Shown here in pieces: positions 20,123-29,252 of a DNA stretch of 64,000 nucleotides; the stretch's first letter is position 1, and every line of letters starts with the position of its first letter. The DNA lies in NCBI RefSeq assembly GCF_027938815.1, contig NZ_CP115913.1:1770001-1834000 (forward strand), in the 5' to 3' direction. The notes under the pieces were generated by a model. It worked only from the letters and a program-made list of their open reading frames with translations, made no database searches and was not told the DNA's origin. The translations under genes were made by a program, and so were the position numbers. The stretch comes from Oceanirhabdus sp. W0125-5 (GTDB lineage Bacteria > Bacillota > Clostridia > Clostridiales > Clostridiaceae).

Positions 20123-21124
20123 ATGGAAAATAAAAAAGTTATATTCAGTGGAATAAAGCCATCTGGAGATTTAACATTAGGAAATTATCTAGGAGCTATA
20201 AAGAATTGGGTGAAACTTCAAGATGATAATCAATATGATTGTTTCTATTGTGTGGTAGATATGCATGCAATAACTGTAAAACAAACACCTAAAGATTTAA
20301 GAAGAAGAACTTTAGAAGTTTTAGCAATATATATAGCAGCTGGAATTGAGCCAGAGAAAAATACATTATTTATTCAATCTCATGTTCCAGCGCATAGTGA
20401 ACTTTCATGGGTTTTAACATGTAATTCATATATGGGTGAATTAGGAAGAATGACTCAATATAAAGATAAATCAGCAAAAGGTGGAGAGAGTATAGGAGCA
20501 GGTTTATTTACTTATCCTGTATTAATGGCTTCGGATATACTTCTTTATCAAACTGAACTTGTGCCAGTAGGAAAGGATCAGATTCAACATCTTGAATTAG
20601 CAAGAGATATTGCTATGAGATTTAACAATGCGTACAGCGATACTTTTAAAATTCCAGAAGGATATGTTAATAAACAAGCATCTAAAATAATGGATCTTCA
20701 GAATCCTGAAAAGAAGATGTCTAAATCAGATGAAAATCCTAATGGATACATTCTTATCATGGATCCACCTGAGGTTATAAGAAAGAAAATTAGTAGAGCT
20801 GTAACAGATACAGTAGGTAAGGTAAACTACACAGATGACCAGCCTGGTATTAAGAACTTAATAAATATTATGGGTACTATTAGAGGGGTTAAACCTGAGG
20901 AGATTGTTGAAGAATATGCTGATAAAGGATATGCTGATTTCAAGAAAGATGTTGCTGAGGTAATTATTAGTGAATTGCAGCCAATACAAGAAAGAGTTAA
21001 TGAACTTATGTCTAACAAAAAAGAGTTAGAGGAGATTTACAAGAGTGGTGCTCAAAAGGCAAGTTATGTAGCTAATAAAACTTTAAGGAAAGTTATGAAA
21101 AAAGTAGGATTTATACCTAGATAA
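20123..21124 (+). CDS. trpS: Tryptophanyl-tRNA synthetase
   Basis: Class I synthetase charging tRNA-Trp. The start is the ATG at 20123, because GGAGG is eight bases upstream and the longer reading frame (from 20087) has no binding site. This gives 333 residues, the usual length. FSGIKPSGDLTLGNYLGA contains the HIGH-equivalent GNYLG near 20-24, and KMSKS lies at about 198-202. The Trp T-box upstream gives tRNA-dependent control, and the specifier agrees with the enzyme. No partner gene shares the unit. Confidence 0.96.
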   Translation: MENKKVIFSGIKPSGDLTLGNYLGAIKNWVKLQDDNQYDCFYCVVDMHAITVKQTPKDLRRRTLEVLAIYIAAGIEPEKNTLFIQSHVPAHSELSWVLTCNSYMGELGRMTQYKDKSAKGGESIGAGLFTYPVLMASDILLYQTELVPVGKDQIQHLELARDIAMRFNNAYSDTFKIPEGYVNKQASKIMDLQNPEKKMSKSDENPNGYILIMDPPEVIRKKISRAVTDTVGKVNYTDDQPGIKNLINIMGTIRGVKPEEIVEEYADKGYADFKKDVAEVIISELQPIQERVNELMSNKKELEEIYKSGAQKASYVANKTLRKVMKKVGFIPR

Positions 21125-21253
21125 ACACGAACGATTCAAAGGGTTTTGAGATACGAATATTCGCATTTCAAGTATATGGAAAATAGCCTATAGTGGTATG
21201 TTATTAATGAAAAAATTACCTTAAGGTATATGAATAAGAATTTATTTTTTTTA

Positions 21254-21282
21254 TTGAATGTTTGGAGTTTAGCTGATATAAT
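21254..21282 (+). promoter_or_regulatory. Sigma-A-type promoter
   Basis: TTGAAT at 21254-21259, 17-bp spacer, perfect TATAAT at 21277-21282, 31 bases before the start of the small ATPase gene. Confidence 0.7.
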
Positions 21283-21313
21283 GTAGTGTACAAAACTTTA
21301 GGGGGTCAAGGTG

Positions 21314-21898
21314 ATGACTGTAAGAATTGCTATCATTGGTGGACCTAGATGCGGTAAAACTACATTGATGCAGCAACTTTATGTTGATATGAAAATAATG
21401 GGTTTAAGCGTTGGGTGCATACCAGAATATTCTACTAAGTATCTTAAGGATAAAGGTATGATTGAGACGATTAGTGAGCAATATGGTATATATTTAGGAC
21501 AGATGTGTATAGACAAAGAACTTGAAGAGTTTGATTATGCGATAACAGATTACGCAACATTTTTACCATACATTTATGGTAGATTTATGTTAGGTGATAA
21601 GAAAAGAACTACTAAGGAAATTGAAATATTAAAAGATCTTTATAATCATGCTTTGAGAGATATAAATAAATACGATTATATTTTTTATGTACCTAGAGAA
21701 TTCGGATATAAAAAAGATGGCGTTAGATGGCAAGATGAAGAGCTAGCTATAGCTATTGATAATGCTATAAAGCAATTTATAGATAATGAAAAAGTGCCTT
21801 ATGTTGAATTAACTGGAAATACAAAAGATAGAGCTGCTGAAGTATTGGAAATCATGCAGTTAGTAAATATGGAAGAAAACTTAAAGAAAGATGCATAG
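21314..21898 (+). CDS. Small P-loop ATPase (AAA_28/NadR-kinase-like)
   Basis: The 194-residue soluble protein has an N-terminal Walker A IGGPRCGKTT at about 8-17 and a nucleoside-kinase-like layout, with EYSTKYL after the P-loop and DYATFLPY as a possible Walker B region. This resembles the NadR/AAA_28 ATP-binding families. Substrate unknown. I start it at ATG 21314, nine bases after AGGGGG; a GTG one codon earlier is possible. A consensus promoter lies just upstream. The stop codon is part of the left arm of the long inverted repeat at 21896-22022. Confidence 0.6.
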   Translation: MTVRIAIIGGPRCGKTTLMQQLYVDMKIMGLSVGCIPEYSTKYLKDKGMIETISEQYGIYLGQMCIDKELEEFDYAITDYATFLPYIYGRFMLGDKKRTTKEIEILKDLYNHALRDINKYDYIFYVPREFGYKKDGVRWQDEELAIAIDNAIKQFIDNEKVPYVELTGNTKDRAAEVLEIMQLVNMEENLKKDA

Positions 21899-22022
21899 GC
21901 TTTGCTATAGAGATTCCATAGTGAAATTTAATTTATACATGTATCAAAATCACTACGGTTTAAGGTGTTTTGTACTTGTATAAATTAACTATTGAACTGG
22001 AATCTCTATAAGGCAAAGCCTT
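21896..22022 (+). repeat. Long imperfect inverted repeat before prfC
   Basis: The left arm (AGGCTTTGC, TATAGAGATTCCA, AATTTATACA) pairs with the right arm (TGTATAAATT, TGGAATCTCTATA, GGCAAAGCCT), with small bulges, around a central region. The structure spans almost the whole gap between the small ATPase and prfC. It has no clear T-run, so it is not a simple terminator. Confidence 0.8.
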
Positions 22023-22059
22023 CATTTTTATACTATAAAATAAGAGGAGCGAATGAAAG

Positions 22060-23652
22060 TTGAGTAATATAGTTAATGAAATCAAAAAAAGAAGAACGTT
22101 TGCTATAATTTCTCACCCGGATGCAGGTAAAACCACACTAACTGAGAAATTCCTTTTATACGGAGGAGCTATTAGAGAGGCTGGTACTGTTAAGTCTAGA
22201 AAGTCAGCTAAGCATGCTGTATCTGACTGGATGGAGATTGAGAAACAAAGAGGAATATCTGTTACATCATCTGTAATGCAGTTTAAATATGATGGTTTTT
22301 GTATAAATATATTAGATACACCAGGACACCAAGACTTCAGTGAAGATACTTATAGAACATTGATGGCAGCAGATAATGCTGTAATGGTAATTGACGGTGC
22401 TAAAGGTGTAGAGGCACAAACAAGAAAATTATTCCACGTTTGTGCTCTAAGAGAAACTCCTATATTTACATTTGTAAATAAGGTTGATAGAGAAATTAAG
22501 GATCCATATGAGTTATTAGAAGAACTTGAAAATGAATTAGGTATTAAAACATATCCAATGAATTGGCCTATTGGATGTGGAATGAACTTTAAAGGTGTAT
22601 ATAACAGAGTAACTAAAGAGGTTCTTGTATTTAGTGGTGGTAAACATGGTCAAGAACAAGTATCAGTTGATAGAATTGGACTAGATGAAGAAGAAAGATT
22701 ATTAGAATATATTGGTCCTGCTTTCTATGAAAAGCTTATGGAAGATATCGAATTATTAGACTACGCAGGTGACGATTTTGACGTTGAAGCAGTTAGAGAA
22801 GGAAAACTTTCACCGATATTTTTTGGAAGTGCATTAACAAACTTCGGTGTTGAGCCATTCCTAATAGAATTCTTGAAGCAGACAGCTGCACCTACAGCAA
22901 GACAATCGGATAAAGGTGAAGTTGATATATATGAAGAGCCATTCTCAGCATTTGTATTTAAGATACAAGCAAATATGAACAAAGCCCATAGAGATAGAAT
23001 CGCATTTATGAGAATATGTTCAGGTAAATTTGAAAAGGGAATTGAGGTTAATCATGTTCAAGGTGGTAAAAAGGTTAGATTATCTCAACCACAACAATTC
23101 ATGGCTCAAGATAGAGAGATTGTTGAAGAAGCATATGCAGGAGATATTATCGGTGTATTCGATCCAGGTATATTTAATATTGGAGATACATTATGCAAGA
23201 ATTCTAATAAATTTTCTTTTGAAGGAATTCCAAGTTTCGCACCAGAGCATTTTGCTAGAGTTAAACCAGTAGACACTATGAAAAGAAAACAATTTATAAA
23301 AGGGGTAACACAGATATCTCAAGAAGGGGCTATTCAAGTATTTAAAAGACCTAATATTGGAGTAGAAGAGATTATTGTTGGTGTTGTTGGTGTTCTTCAA
23401 TTTGAAGTTTTAGAATATAGAATGAAAAATGAATATAATGTTGACATAAAACTAGAGCAATTAGCATTCTCTAACATTAGATGGATTGAAGAAAGTCCAG
23501 TTCCAGTTCAAAAATTAAGCTTAACAAGTGATACGAGACTTGTTAAAGATATAAAAGATAGAAGTATTCTTTTATTCCAAAGTGAATGGGGAATTGGATT
23601 TGCATTAGAACATAATCCAGGTTTAGTTCTTTCTTCTATAGGAAAAGCGTAA
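22060..23652 (+). CDS. prfC: Peptide chain release factor 3
   Basis: Translational GTPase that recycles RF1/RF2 from the ribosome. The 530-residue length is typical. G1 is SHPDAGKTT at 18-26, then the switch region with KQRGISVTSS, G3 DTPGHQDF, and G4 NKVDRE, followed by RF3 domains II and III. The start is TTG at 22060, nine bases after GAGGAGC. An ATG seven bases earlier opens only a four-codon frame (ATG AAA GTT GAG TAA) that overlaps the TTG start. The long inverted repeat just upstream could affect expression. Confidence 0.95.
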   Translation: MSNIVNEIKKRRTFAIISHPDAGKTTLTEKFLLYGGAIREAGTVKSRKSAKHAVSDWMEIEKQRGISVTSSVMQFKYDGFCINILDTPGHQDFSEDTYRTLMAADNAVMVIDGAKGVEAQTRKLFHVCALRETPIFTFVNKVDREIKDPYELLEELENELGIKTYPMNWPIGCGMNFKGVYNRVTKEVLVFSGGKHGQEQVSVDRIGLDEEERLLEYIGPAFYEKLMEDIELLDYAGDDFDVEAVREGKLSPIFFGSALTNFGVEPFLIEFLKQTAAPTARQSDKGEVDIYEEPFSAFVFKIQANMNKAHRDRIAFMRICSGKFEKGIEVNHVQGGKKVRLSQPQQFMAQDREIVEEAYAGDIIGVFDPGIFNIGDTLCKNSNKFSFEGIPSFAPEHFARVKPVDTMKRKQFIKGVTQISQEGAIQVFKRPNIGVEEIIVGVVGVLQFEVLEYRMKNEYNVDIKLEQLAFSNIRWIEESPVPVQKLSLTSDTRLVKDIKDRSILLFQSEWGIGFALEHNPGLVLSSIGKA

Positions 23653-23663
23653 ATATTAAAAAA

Positions 23664-23909
23664 AATTGAGAATTGAGAATGGAGAATTGAGAATGATGGA
23701 TGTTTCTGCTTAAGCAGAAACTATATCTTATTGTTCTTTAGGATAAGATCTTTTTACTCATTTTATTAAGAATAAAATATTGTATTTAAAGTACAATGTT
23801 TTACTAAAGGTGAAACGAGAAAAATCTTATTGTCCAGGGAGCAACAAAATTAAAATTTCTCGGAGAGAAATGTCAATCATTATCCATTATACATTATCAA
23901 TTCTACATT
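23664..23909 (+). repeat. Heptad-ended hairpin element, copy 6 (full, C to F)
   Basis: The clearest short copy. ATTGAGA units lead to the C hairpin TTTCTGCTTAAGCAGAAA, the TCTTATTG/GATAAGA stem, TTTTATT/AATAAAA, the central ATTGTATTTAAAGTACAAT, TTTTAC/GTGAAACGAG, TTATTGTCC/GGAGCAACAA, the F hairpin ATTTCTCGGAGAGAAAT and a right array of TTATCCA/TTATACA units. It begins 11 bases after the prfC stop and ends directly against a terminator. Confidence 0.9.
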
Positions 23910-23940
23910 AAAAAATGCACGCGGTAGCGTGCATTTTTTT
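23910..23940. terminator. Bidirectional terminator between prfC and a small membrane peptide gene
   Basis: AAAAAATGCACGC/GCGTGCATTTTTTT makes a perfect stem with T-runs on both strands, immediately after repeat copy 6. Confidence 0.9.
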
Positions 23941-23941
23941 A

Positions 23942-24097
23942 TTACCCTCTTCGTTTATAAGTGGTAAAGGCATCGACTATAAATATTACTACAGCTAATA
24001 CTAATAGGACATTTATAAACGCTCCGCCTAAACTTAATAAAAGCATAATCAACCAAGTAAGGAGAACAAATGCTCCAATAAATCTTAGAAAATTCAT
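23942..24097 (-). CDS. lmo0937-type small membrane protein (51 aa)
   Basis: I read this ORF on the minus strand from ATG at 24097 to TAA at 23942. The peptide MNFLRFIGAF... is almost wholly hydrophobic: one span at about 5-22, a LSLGGAFIN turn, a second span at about 28-43, and a basic tail ending YKRRG. Size, the GGA(F/L)I turn and the Arg-rich end match the lmo0937 family of Firmicutes membrane peptides (role unknown). The ribosome binding site is weak (GGTGTGAT). A perfect terminator begins within two bases of the stop codon, which supports it as a real transcription unit. Confidence 0.75.
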   Translation of the reverse strand: MNFLRFIGAFVLLTWLIMLLLSLGGAFINVLLVLAVVIFIVDAFTTYKRRG

Positions 24098-24244
24098 ATT
24101 ATCACACCAATCTGAAAGTTATTTTCTTATTATTTGCATAATTTATAATAATATTCAAAAAAAAATTTCTATATATGAAGGATTTTTAATAATAAAAATA
24201 GAAGTAATAGTAGTGACTAATAAAAATAGGGGTTTGATTTTTTT

Positions 24245-25324
24245 ATGGATGAATTACATGGAAATAACTTTAATTATATAAAAATTAAAGAAGAGTTTGA
24301 AACATATAAAAGTTTTGCTGAGAGTACAATAGAACTCTTAAATAATAAGGTAGAGGTTTTAGAAAAAAAAATAGATGCTATTACTAATGTAATGGAGATA
24401 AGTAAATATATAAATCTGAACGTAAGTGAAAGTGATTTGATTCCTAAAATTAATGATATGATTGTTGGGATATTGGGGGTTGAATATTCAACTATTTATA
24501 TTAAAAAAGATGAAAAATTTGTTGTAGAAGCAACTAATATAAGTAAAGAATCTTTTGAAAATCACCAAAAAAGTTATTATGATATACTTGATGATAGGAA
24601 TCCATTTATAATAAATTGTAAATCTCATAAAAAATCTGAAGATGATCATGGAGAAAATCACTCTATAATAGGTGTTCCAATAAATTTTAGAGGTACAGCC
24701 CTTGGATATATAGTAGTGGAACATAGTATGTGGGGATTTTTAAGTTCTGATCACATGAATTTTTTAACTACTATTTCAAACCATATTGGAATAGCTTTAG
24801 ACAATAATTTTCTATACATGACAATAAGAGAAAGTTCAAGAAGAGACCCTCTTTTAAATATTTATAATAGAAAATTCTTTTTTGATCAATTAGATAAGAA
24901 GCTTTCAGATAACTCTAATATTAAATTTGCACTAGTAATGATGGATATTGATGATTTTAAGAAAATTAACGATAGGTATGGACATCAATTTGGAGATAAT
25001 GTACTCAATAATATAACTAGCGTAATTCAAGATAATATTGGTGAAAAAGATATTCTCGCTAGATATGGAGGAGAAGAGTTAATAGTATATATTGATCAAG
25101 TTGGAAGTAAAGCAGAAGTTTATGAGAGAATAGAGGAACTAAGAGAAAAAATTAAAGAAAACTCCTTATATTTTAATGGAGAAAAAGTTATAACAACTAT
25201 GAGTTTTGGTATTGGATTTTATCCATATGATTCAGAAAATATTGATGGTGTAGTAAGTGTAGCGGATAAATGTTTATATATAAGCAAAAGAAGTGGTAAA
25301 GACCAAGTTACATATAGAAAGTAA
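24245..25324 (+). CDS. Diguanylate cyclase with N-terminal GAF domain
   Basis: Predicted to make cyclic di-GMP. The 359-residue protein has a short coiled coil (about 10-45), a GAF-like sensor at about 55-195 and a GGDEF domain at about 200-357. The active-site loop is RYGGEEL (274-278 GGEEL), an accepted active variant of GGEEF; upstream DIDDFKKINDRYGH is canonical. I see no RxxD inhibitory site at the usual place just before the loop. No membrane span, so it senses a cytosolic signal of unknown identity. The ATG at 24245 has only a GGGG stretch upstream, so translation may be modest. Confidence 0.88.
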   Translation: MDELHGNNFNYIKIKEEFETYKSFAESTIELLNNKVEVLEKKIDAITNVMEISKYINLNVSESDLIPKINDMIVGILGVEYSTIYIKKDEKFVVEATNISKESFENHQKSYYDILDDRNPFIINCKSHKKSEDDHGENHSIIGVPINFRGTALGYIVVEHSMWGFLSSDHMNFLTTISNHIGIALDNNFLYMTIRESSRRDPLLNIYNRKFFFDQLDKKLSDNSNIKFALVMMDIDDFKKINDRYGHQFGDNVLNNITSVIQDNIGEKDILARYGGEELIVYIDQVGSKAEVYERIEELREKIKENSLYFNGEKVITTMSFGIGFYPYDSENIDGVVSVADKCLYISKRSGKDQVTYRK

Positions 25325-25326
25325 AA

Positions 25327-25384
25327 ATAAGGTGCCCAGAGTCCAGTTATTATTATAATCTCTTGACTTTGGGTACCTTATTTG
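25327..25384 (+). terminator. Terminator after the diguanylate cyclase gene
   Basis: AAGGTGCCCAGAGTC pairs imperfectly with GACTTTGGGTACCTT, followed by ATTTG. The T-run is short. Confidence 0.55.
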
Positions 25385-25456
25385 AAAAGGAAGCTAAAAT
25401 GCTGTATAATATACTTAATAATCAAAAAATTCAGAATTTTGAAGGGGGTTATCAAA

Positions 25457-25879
25457 ATGATACAGTTATACTGTGGTAGAATAGGTAGCGGCAAAACAAA
25501 ATCACTGATTAAATTAGCCAATGAAAAGGTTAGCAAGCGCAAAGGTAATTTAGTTTATATTGATGATGATGATAAAATGAGTTATGAGCTTGATAGGAAT
25601 ATTAGATTTATTTCAACAGATGAATTTGGATTAAAGAATTATGATGAATTTTATGGCTTCTTGAGTGGTGCAATTTCTGAAGATTATGACATAGAAGAGA
25701 TGTTTATAGATGGTCTTCTAAAAATTACTTCTAGTAGTATTCATGAGTGTGAAGAATTATTAAAAAGAATTCAATGGCTATCAGATAAATTTGAAATAAA
25801 TATGCATATTAACATAAGTATTAGAATTGATGAAATCCCTGAATATTTAAATTCGTATAATGTTGAGTTTATGAAATAA
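25457..25879 (+). CDS. Small P-loop protein of unknown function
   Basis: The start is the ATG at 25457, since AAGGGGG is 8-9 bases upstream; extending it upstream would only add an unlikely Cys/Ile-rich leader that overlaps a terminator. The 140-residue protein opens MIQLYCGRIGSGKTKSLIKL, a Walker A motif (GRIGSGKT, 7-14), followed by VYIDDDDK and an acidic middle. EEMFIDGLL at about 90-98 could be a Walker B strand. There is no membrane span. It is a stand-alone ATPase-like domain; I cannot name the family. Confidence 0.55.
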   Translation: MIQLYCGRIGSGKTKSLIKLANEKVSKRKGNLVYIDDDDKMSYELDRNIRFISTDEFGLKNYDEFYGFLSGAISEDYDIEEMFIDGLLKITSSSIHECEELLKRIQWLSDKFEINMHINISIRIDEIPEYLNSYNVEFMK

Positions 25880-25887
25880 ACATATTA

Positions 25888-25923
25888 AAAGGATTGAAAC
25901 GAAAGTTCAATCCTTTTTTTTTT
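25888..25923 (+). terminator. Terminator upstream of tyrS
   Basis: AAAAGGATTGAAAC/GTTCAATCCTTTTTTTTTT is a strong stem with a long T-run. Confidence 0.9.
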
Positions 25924-25987
25924 CTGAAAATGAATAATAATATTGTTTTAACTTTGATTTCTAGCTTAATAGTTTCACTCCTTTATG

Positions 25988-26015
25988 TTGCAAAAATTTC
26001 ATTTAAGGTTATAAT
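25988..26015 (+). promoter_or_regulatory. Promoter of tyrS
   Basis: TTGCAA at 25988-25993, 16-bp spacer, TATAAT at 26010-26015, only 36 bases before the tyrS ATG. There is no room for a T-box, unlike trpS and leuS in this window. Confidence 0.65.
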
Positions 26016-26050
26016 AAGAGAAGGTATATTTAGAATAGGGAGGAATACGA

Positions 26051-27268
26051 ATGGGAAATGTTTATGATATTTTATGTGAAAGAGGATATATCAAGCAAAC
26101 AACTCATGATAACATAAAAGATATTTTAAATAATGAAAAGGTAACATTTTACATAGGGTTTGACCCAACAGCAGACAGTTTACATGTAGGTCACTTTATT
26201 GCAATGATGTTTATGGCACATATGCAAAAAGGCGGACATAGACCTATAGCTTTAGTTGGTGGCGGTACAGCTATGATTGGTGATCCTTCTGGAAAAACTG
26301 ATATGAGAAAGATGTTGACTAAAGAAGAAATAGAGCATAATGTTAGTTGTATAAAAGAGCAGTTATCAAGACTTATTGATTTTGAAGATGATAAGGCCAT
26401 ATTAGTTAATAATGCAGAATGGTTATTAAACTTAAATTATGTGGATTTTTTAAGAGAAGTAGGTGTATGCTTCTCAGTTAATAAAATGTTAACAGCTGAA
26501 TGCTTTAAGCAAAGATTAGAAAAAGGATTATCCTTTTTAGAATTTAACTATATGCTTATGCAAGGATATGATTTCTATGAATTGTATAAAAGATATAATT
26601 GTACTATGCAGCTTGGTGGAGATGACCAATGGTCTAATATGTTAGCAGGTATGAATATAGTTAGAAGAAAAGAATCTGAGCAAGTATATGCAATGACATG
26701 TACATTACTTACTAATAGTGAAGGTAAGAAAATGGGTAAAACTGAAAGTGGAGCTCTTTGGTTAGACCCTGAAAAAACATCACCATATGATTTTTATCAA
26801 TATTGGAGAAACGTTGATGATAGTGATGTAAAGAAATGCTTATCTCTTTTAACTTTTGTACCTATGGATGAAGTAGAACAACTTTCTTCTCTTGAAGGGG
26901 CAGAGATTAACAAAGCAAAAGAGAGACTTGCCTTTGAAGTAACTAAACTTATACATGGCGAAGAAGAAGCTAAAAAAGCTGAGGATGCTGCTAAAACTTT
27001 ATTTGGAGGAGGCGTTAACTTAGATAACGTTCCTACTGTTATTTTGGGTAAAGAAGAATTAGGAAAAGGCGTTCTTGATGTATTAAACGCTGGAAAAATT
27101 ATTCCTTCCAAAAAAGAAGGTAGAAGATTAGTAGAACAGGGTGGACTTTCTATAAATGACGAAAAAGTTATTGATATAAATAGAATTATAAGTGAAGATG
27201 ATATTAAAGATGGAATCATTTTGGTTAAAAGAGGTAAGAAAAAATATTTTAAAGTGATTTTTGAATAG
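26051..27268 (+). CDS. tyrS: Tyrosyl-tRNA synthetase
   Basis: Class I synthetase charging tRNA-Tyr. The 405-residue protein has [14 protein letters not shown], with the HIGH motif HVGH at 45-48, and KMGKT at about 226-230 in place of KMSKS, a common TyrRS variant. A C-terminal S4 RNA-binding domain spans about 340-402 ([13 protein letters not shown]). GGGAGGAAT precedes the ATG. It has its own short leader promoter and a strong hairpin terminator, so it is monocistronic. Confidence 0.95.
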   Translation: MGNVYDILCERGYIKQTTHDNIKDILNNEKVTFYIGFDPTADSLHVGHFIAMMFMAHMQKGGHRPIALVGGGTAMIGDPSGKTDMRKMLTKEEIEHNVSCIKEQLSRLIDFEDDKAILVNNAEWLLNLNYVDFLREVGVCFSVNKMLTAECFKQRLEKGLSFLEFNYMLMQGYDFYELYKRYNCTMQLGGDDQWSNMLAGMNIVRRKESEQVYAMTCTLLTNSEGKKMGKTESGALWLDPEKTSPYDFYQYWRNVDDSDVKKCLSLLTFVPMDEVEQLSSLEGAEINKAKERLAFEVTKLIHGEEEAKKAEDAAKTLFGGGVNLDNVPTVILGKEELGKGVLDVLNAGKIIPSKKEGRRLVEQGGLSINDEKVIDINRIISEDDIKDGIILVKRGKKKYFKVIFE

Positions 27269-27615
27269 AATAGATACTCTATATTCAATATAAGCCCAAG
27301 TTCAGCTTTCATATTGTGGAAGATTAGTAAGCTGAAATTGGGTTTTTATGTTTTGCGGTAAAGATAGGGAAGTTCGTTAATTGCTGGAATTTAAGCATTT
27401 GTGATGATTTACTGTTTAAATAACTTAATAATCTTCGATAATAGTAATATATAAAAATAGATTTCATACTTAAAAAACTTATTTATTCAAAAGACATAAG
27501 AAAGAGAGTTTTTAAGTTCTCAGTGTGCAATACACAATTAATAAATTAAATGAATAAATTTAAGTTTAATCTGAAATATCGATAATACAAGGTTTATGGA
27601 TATAGGGGGGAGAAT
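27269..27615 (+). other. Intergenic region: tyrS terminator, otherwise nothing recognised
   Basis: Apart from the terminator at 27292-27347, this AT-rich stretch shows no ORF with a ribosome binding site and no repeat copy. The promoter for the ylqG-like gene must lie here, but I cannot place it with confidence. Confidence 0.5.
27292..27347 (+). terminator. Terminator of tyrS
   Basis: AAGCCCAAGTTCAGCTT pairs with AAGCTGAAATTGGGTT (one-base offset), followed by TTTTT. Confidence 0.75.
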
Positions 27616-29238
27616 ATGTCCGATATCAGAAGTATTTCTGGCTTAAGGCAGATAGATAAAAAAAGGATACATAAAAAGATATCCTTTAATGAAGGCGAAA
27701 TTGTTAGAGCAAAAGTAAAAGGAACTAGTGATAATAAAACCGTTTTACTTAGAACTATAGATGGATGGGAATTTGAAGCTGAGTTAGATGAACCTATAGA
27801 TTTAGAGTTATTAAATAAATTCGCAAAGTTTGAAGTTTCTGGATTTAAAGAAGGAAAATTGCAGTTAAAAGTGGTTGAGGGATTTTTAGACGGTGAAAGT
27901 GAAAAAAATTCTGTTGATTCCATTATTGAAAAGTTAGGTTTAAAAAAGGATCAGGAAACAATTAACTTACTGAAACTAATGGTTAAATACAAAATGTCTT
28001 TAACAAAGGAAAATATATTTTCAATGAAAAGTCTTTTGCAATTTCAAACTAGATTAAATGAGAATAATGATGAAAAAACACAATTCGCTCAAAAGTTCAT
28101 TTCAAATAAAGGGTTACAAGGTGAAAAAAGTGAATTATATAGTAAACTTATTTGTGACTCTTTAGATAAAATAAAAAATATTGATACTAAATCACTTATA
28201 TTTCTTTTAAAGAATAATATAACTCCAAGCAGCAAAAATATTCAAATTCTCGAGAATATGGCTACAAATAAGGAGAATATGTTTAGTAGTTTAAAAGAGA
28301 TGAAAGAAATATTGGCTAATGAGGGGTTGCTTGATAAGAATGGTACTAGTGGATATAAGGGATATAATATTAATAATAATGAGCAAAATGAACTTTTTGC
28401 AAGATTAAATAAAAACACAGTGTTTAATGCTATTAATAAATATAGTACCAGTGAAAACAAGAAAATTGAATTTATAGAAAAAATGATTAGTGATATTTTA
28501 CAAGAAAGCTCTGAAGATGACTTGAAAAGATTGAAAGAACTTAAGAGTGAAATATCATTTAAAGAGATTGAAAATGATAAAGGACAAGAAAATACAGTAA
28601 AAGAAGGTACTAACAAGGAGCATATTGATAAAGAAACAATAAAAGATGATATAAAAAAAGAAATATTAAAAGATCCAAAATTAATTACATCTGATCAAAT
28701 TAAAAAAGATATTAATGAAGTTCTTAAAGATTCAAAAGAAATTTTAAAAATGATTTTATCAAAAGATAATAATGAAAGTAATGAATTAATGGATAAATTA
28801 CAAGGATTTATAAACAATAATATTAATAAGATAAAAGTATTTAATTCTATAAGTAATGAATATTATTACTTTGATAGTCCTTTTAAACATAATAATGAAG
28901 AATATCCTTTTAAATTTATAATTAAAGATGAACGAAAAAAAGAAAAGAAAATTGATTCAAAAAATGTTAAAATGATTGTATCATTAAAAACAAAAAATAT
29001 TGGTACAATTGACAGTTTGATTAAAATAAAAAATTATAACCTTAGTATTAACTTAAAATGTGATTCAAAATGGAAAAAAGTTGTGGAAATGACTAAAAGT
29101 AAATTAGAAGATAAATTTGATGATAGTAAATTTTTAATAAATATAAGTGTTGAAGAGAGAGAAGAAGAGATAAATATTATAAATTGTAACGATTTTTTTG
29201 AAGATGATAATTTTAGTGTTTTAAATGTTAAAGTTTAA
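27616..29238 (+). CDS. YlqG/FliK-like protein (540 aa)
   Basis: A Lys/Asn/Glu-rich, low-complexity soluble protein with a more conserved N-terminus (about 20-100: IVRAKVKG, DGWEFEAELDEP) and C-terminus (about 430-535). Its place just before a stand-alone FlhB-tail protein is the ylqG-ylqH arrangement seen in Bacillus and clostridia, where the first gene encodes a hook-length-control-like protein. That assignment rests mainly on this neighbour and on the low-complexity middle with folded ends. AGGGGGGAGA precedes the ATG. Only 14 bases separate it from the next gene. No flagellar gene lies elsewhere in the window. Confidence 0.55.
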   Translation: MSDIRSISGLRQIDKKRIHKKISFNEGEIVRAKVKGTSDNKTVLLRTIDGWEFEAELDEPIDLELLNKFAKFEVSGFKEGKLQLKVVEGFLDGESEKNSVDSIIEKLGLKKDQETINLLKLMVKYKMSLTKENIFSMKSLLQFQTRLNENNDEKTQFAQKFISNKGLQGEKSELYSKLICDSLDKIKNIDTKSLIFLLKNNITPSSKNIQILENMATNKENMFSSLKEMKEILANEGLLDKNGTSGYKGYNINNNEQNELFARLNKNTVFNAINKYSTSENKKIEFIEKMISDILQESSEDDLKRLKELKSEISFKEIENDKGQENTVKEGTNKEHIDKETIKDDIKKEILKDPKLITSDQIKKDINEVLKDSKEILKMILSKDNNESNELMDKLQGFINNNINKIKVFNSISNEYYYFDSPFKHNNEEYPFKFIIKDERKKEKKIDSKNVKMIVSLKTKNIGTIDSLIKIKNYNLSINLKCDSKWKKVVEMTKSKLEDKFDDSKFLINISVEEREEEINIINCNDFFEDDNFSVLNVKV

Positions 29239-29252
29239 AAGGATGTGATTAC

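Noticed and set aside
23030..23272. 80-codon plus-strand open frame inside prfC
   Set aside because: It lies fully inside the conserved RF3 frame and has no independent signals.
25924..26050. T-box before tyrS
   Set aside because: The promoter is only 36 bases from the ATG and no T-box motif or specifier stem is present, unlike at trpS and leuS.
26797..27312. 171-codon minus-strand open frame opposite tyrS
   Set aside because: It is a shadow of the tyrS coding strand, with the Ser/Pro/Leu-rich make-up expected from reading AT-rich genes backwards, and no ribosome binding site.
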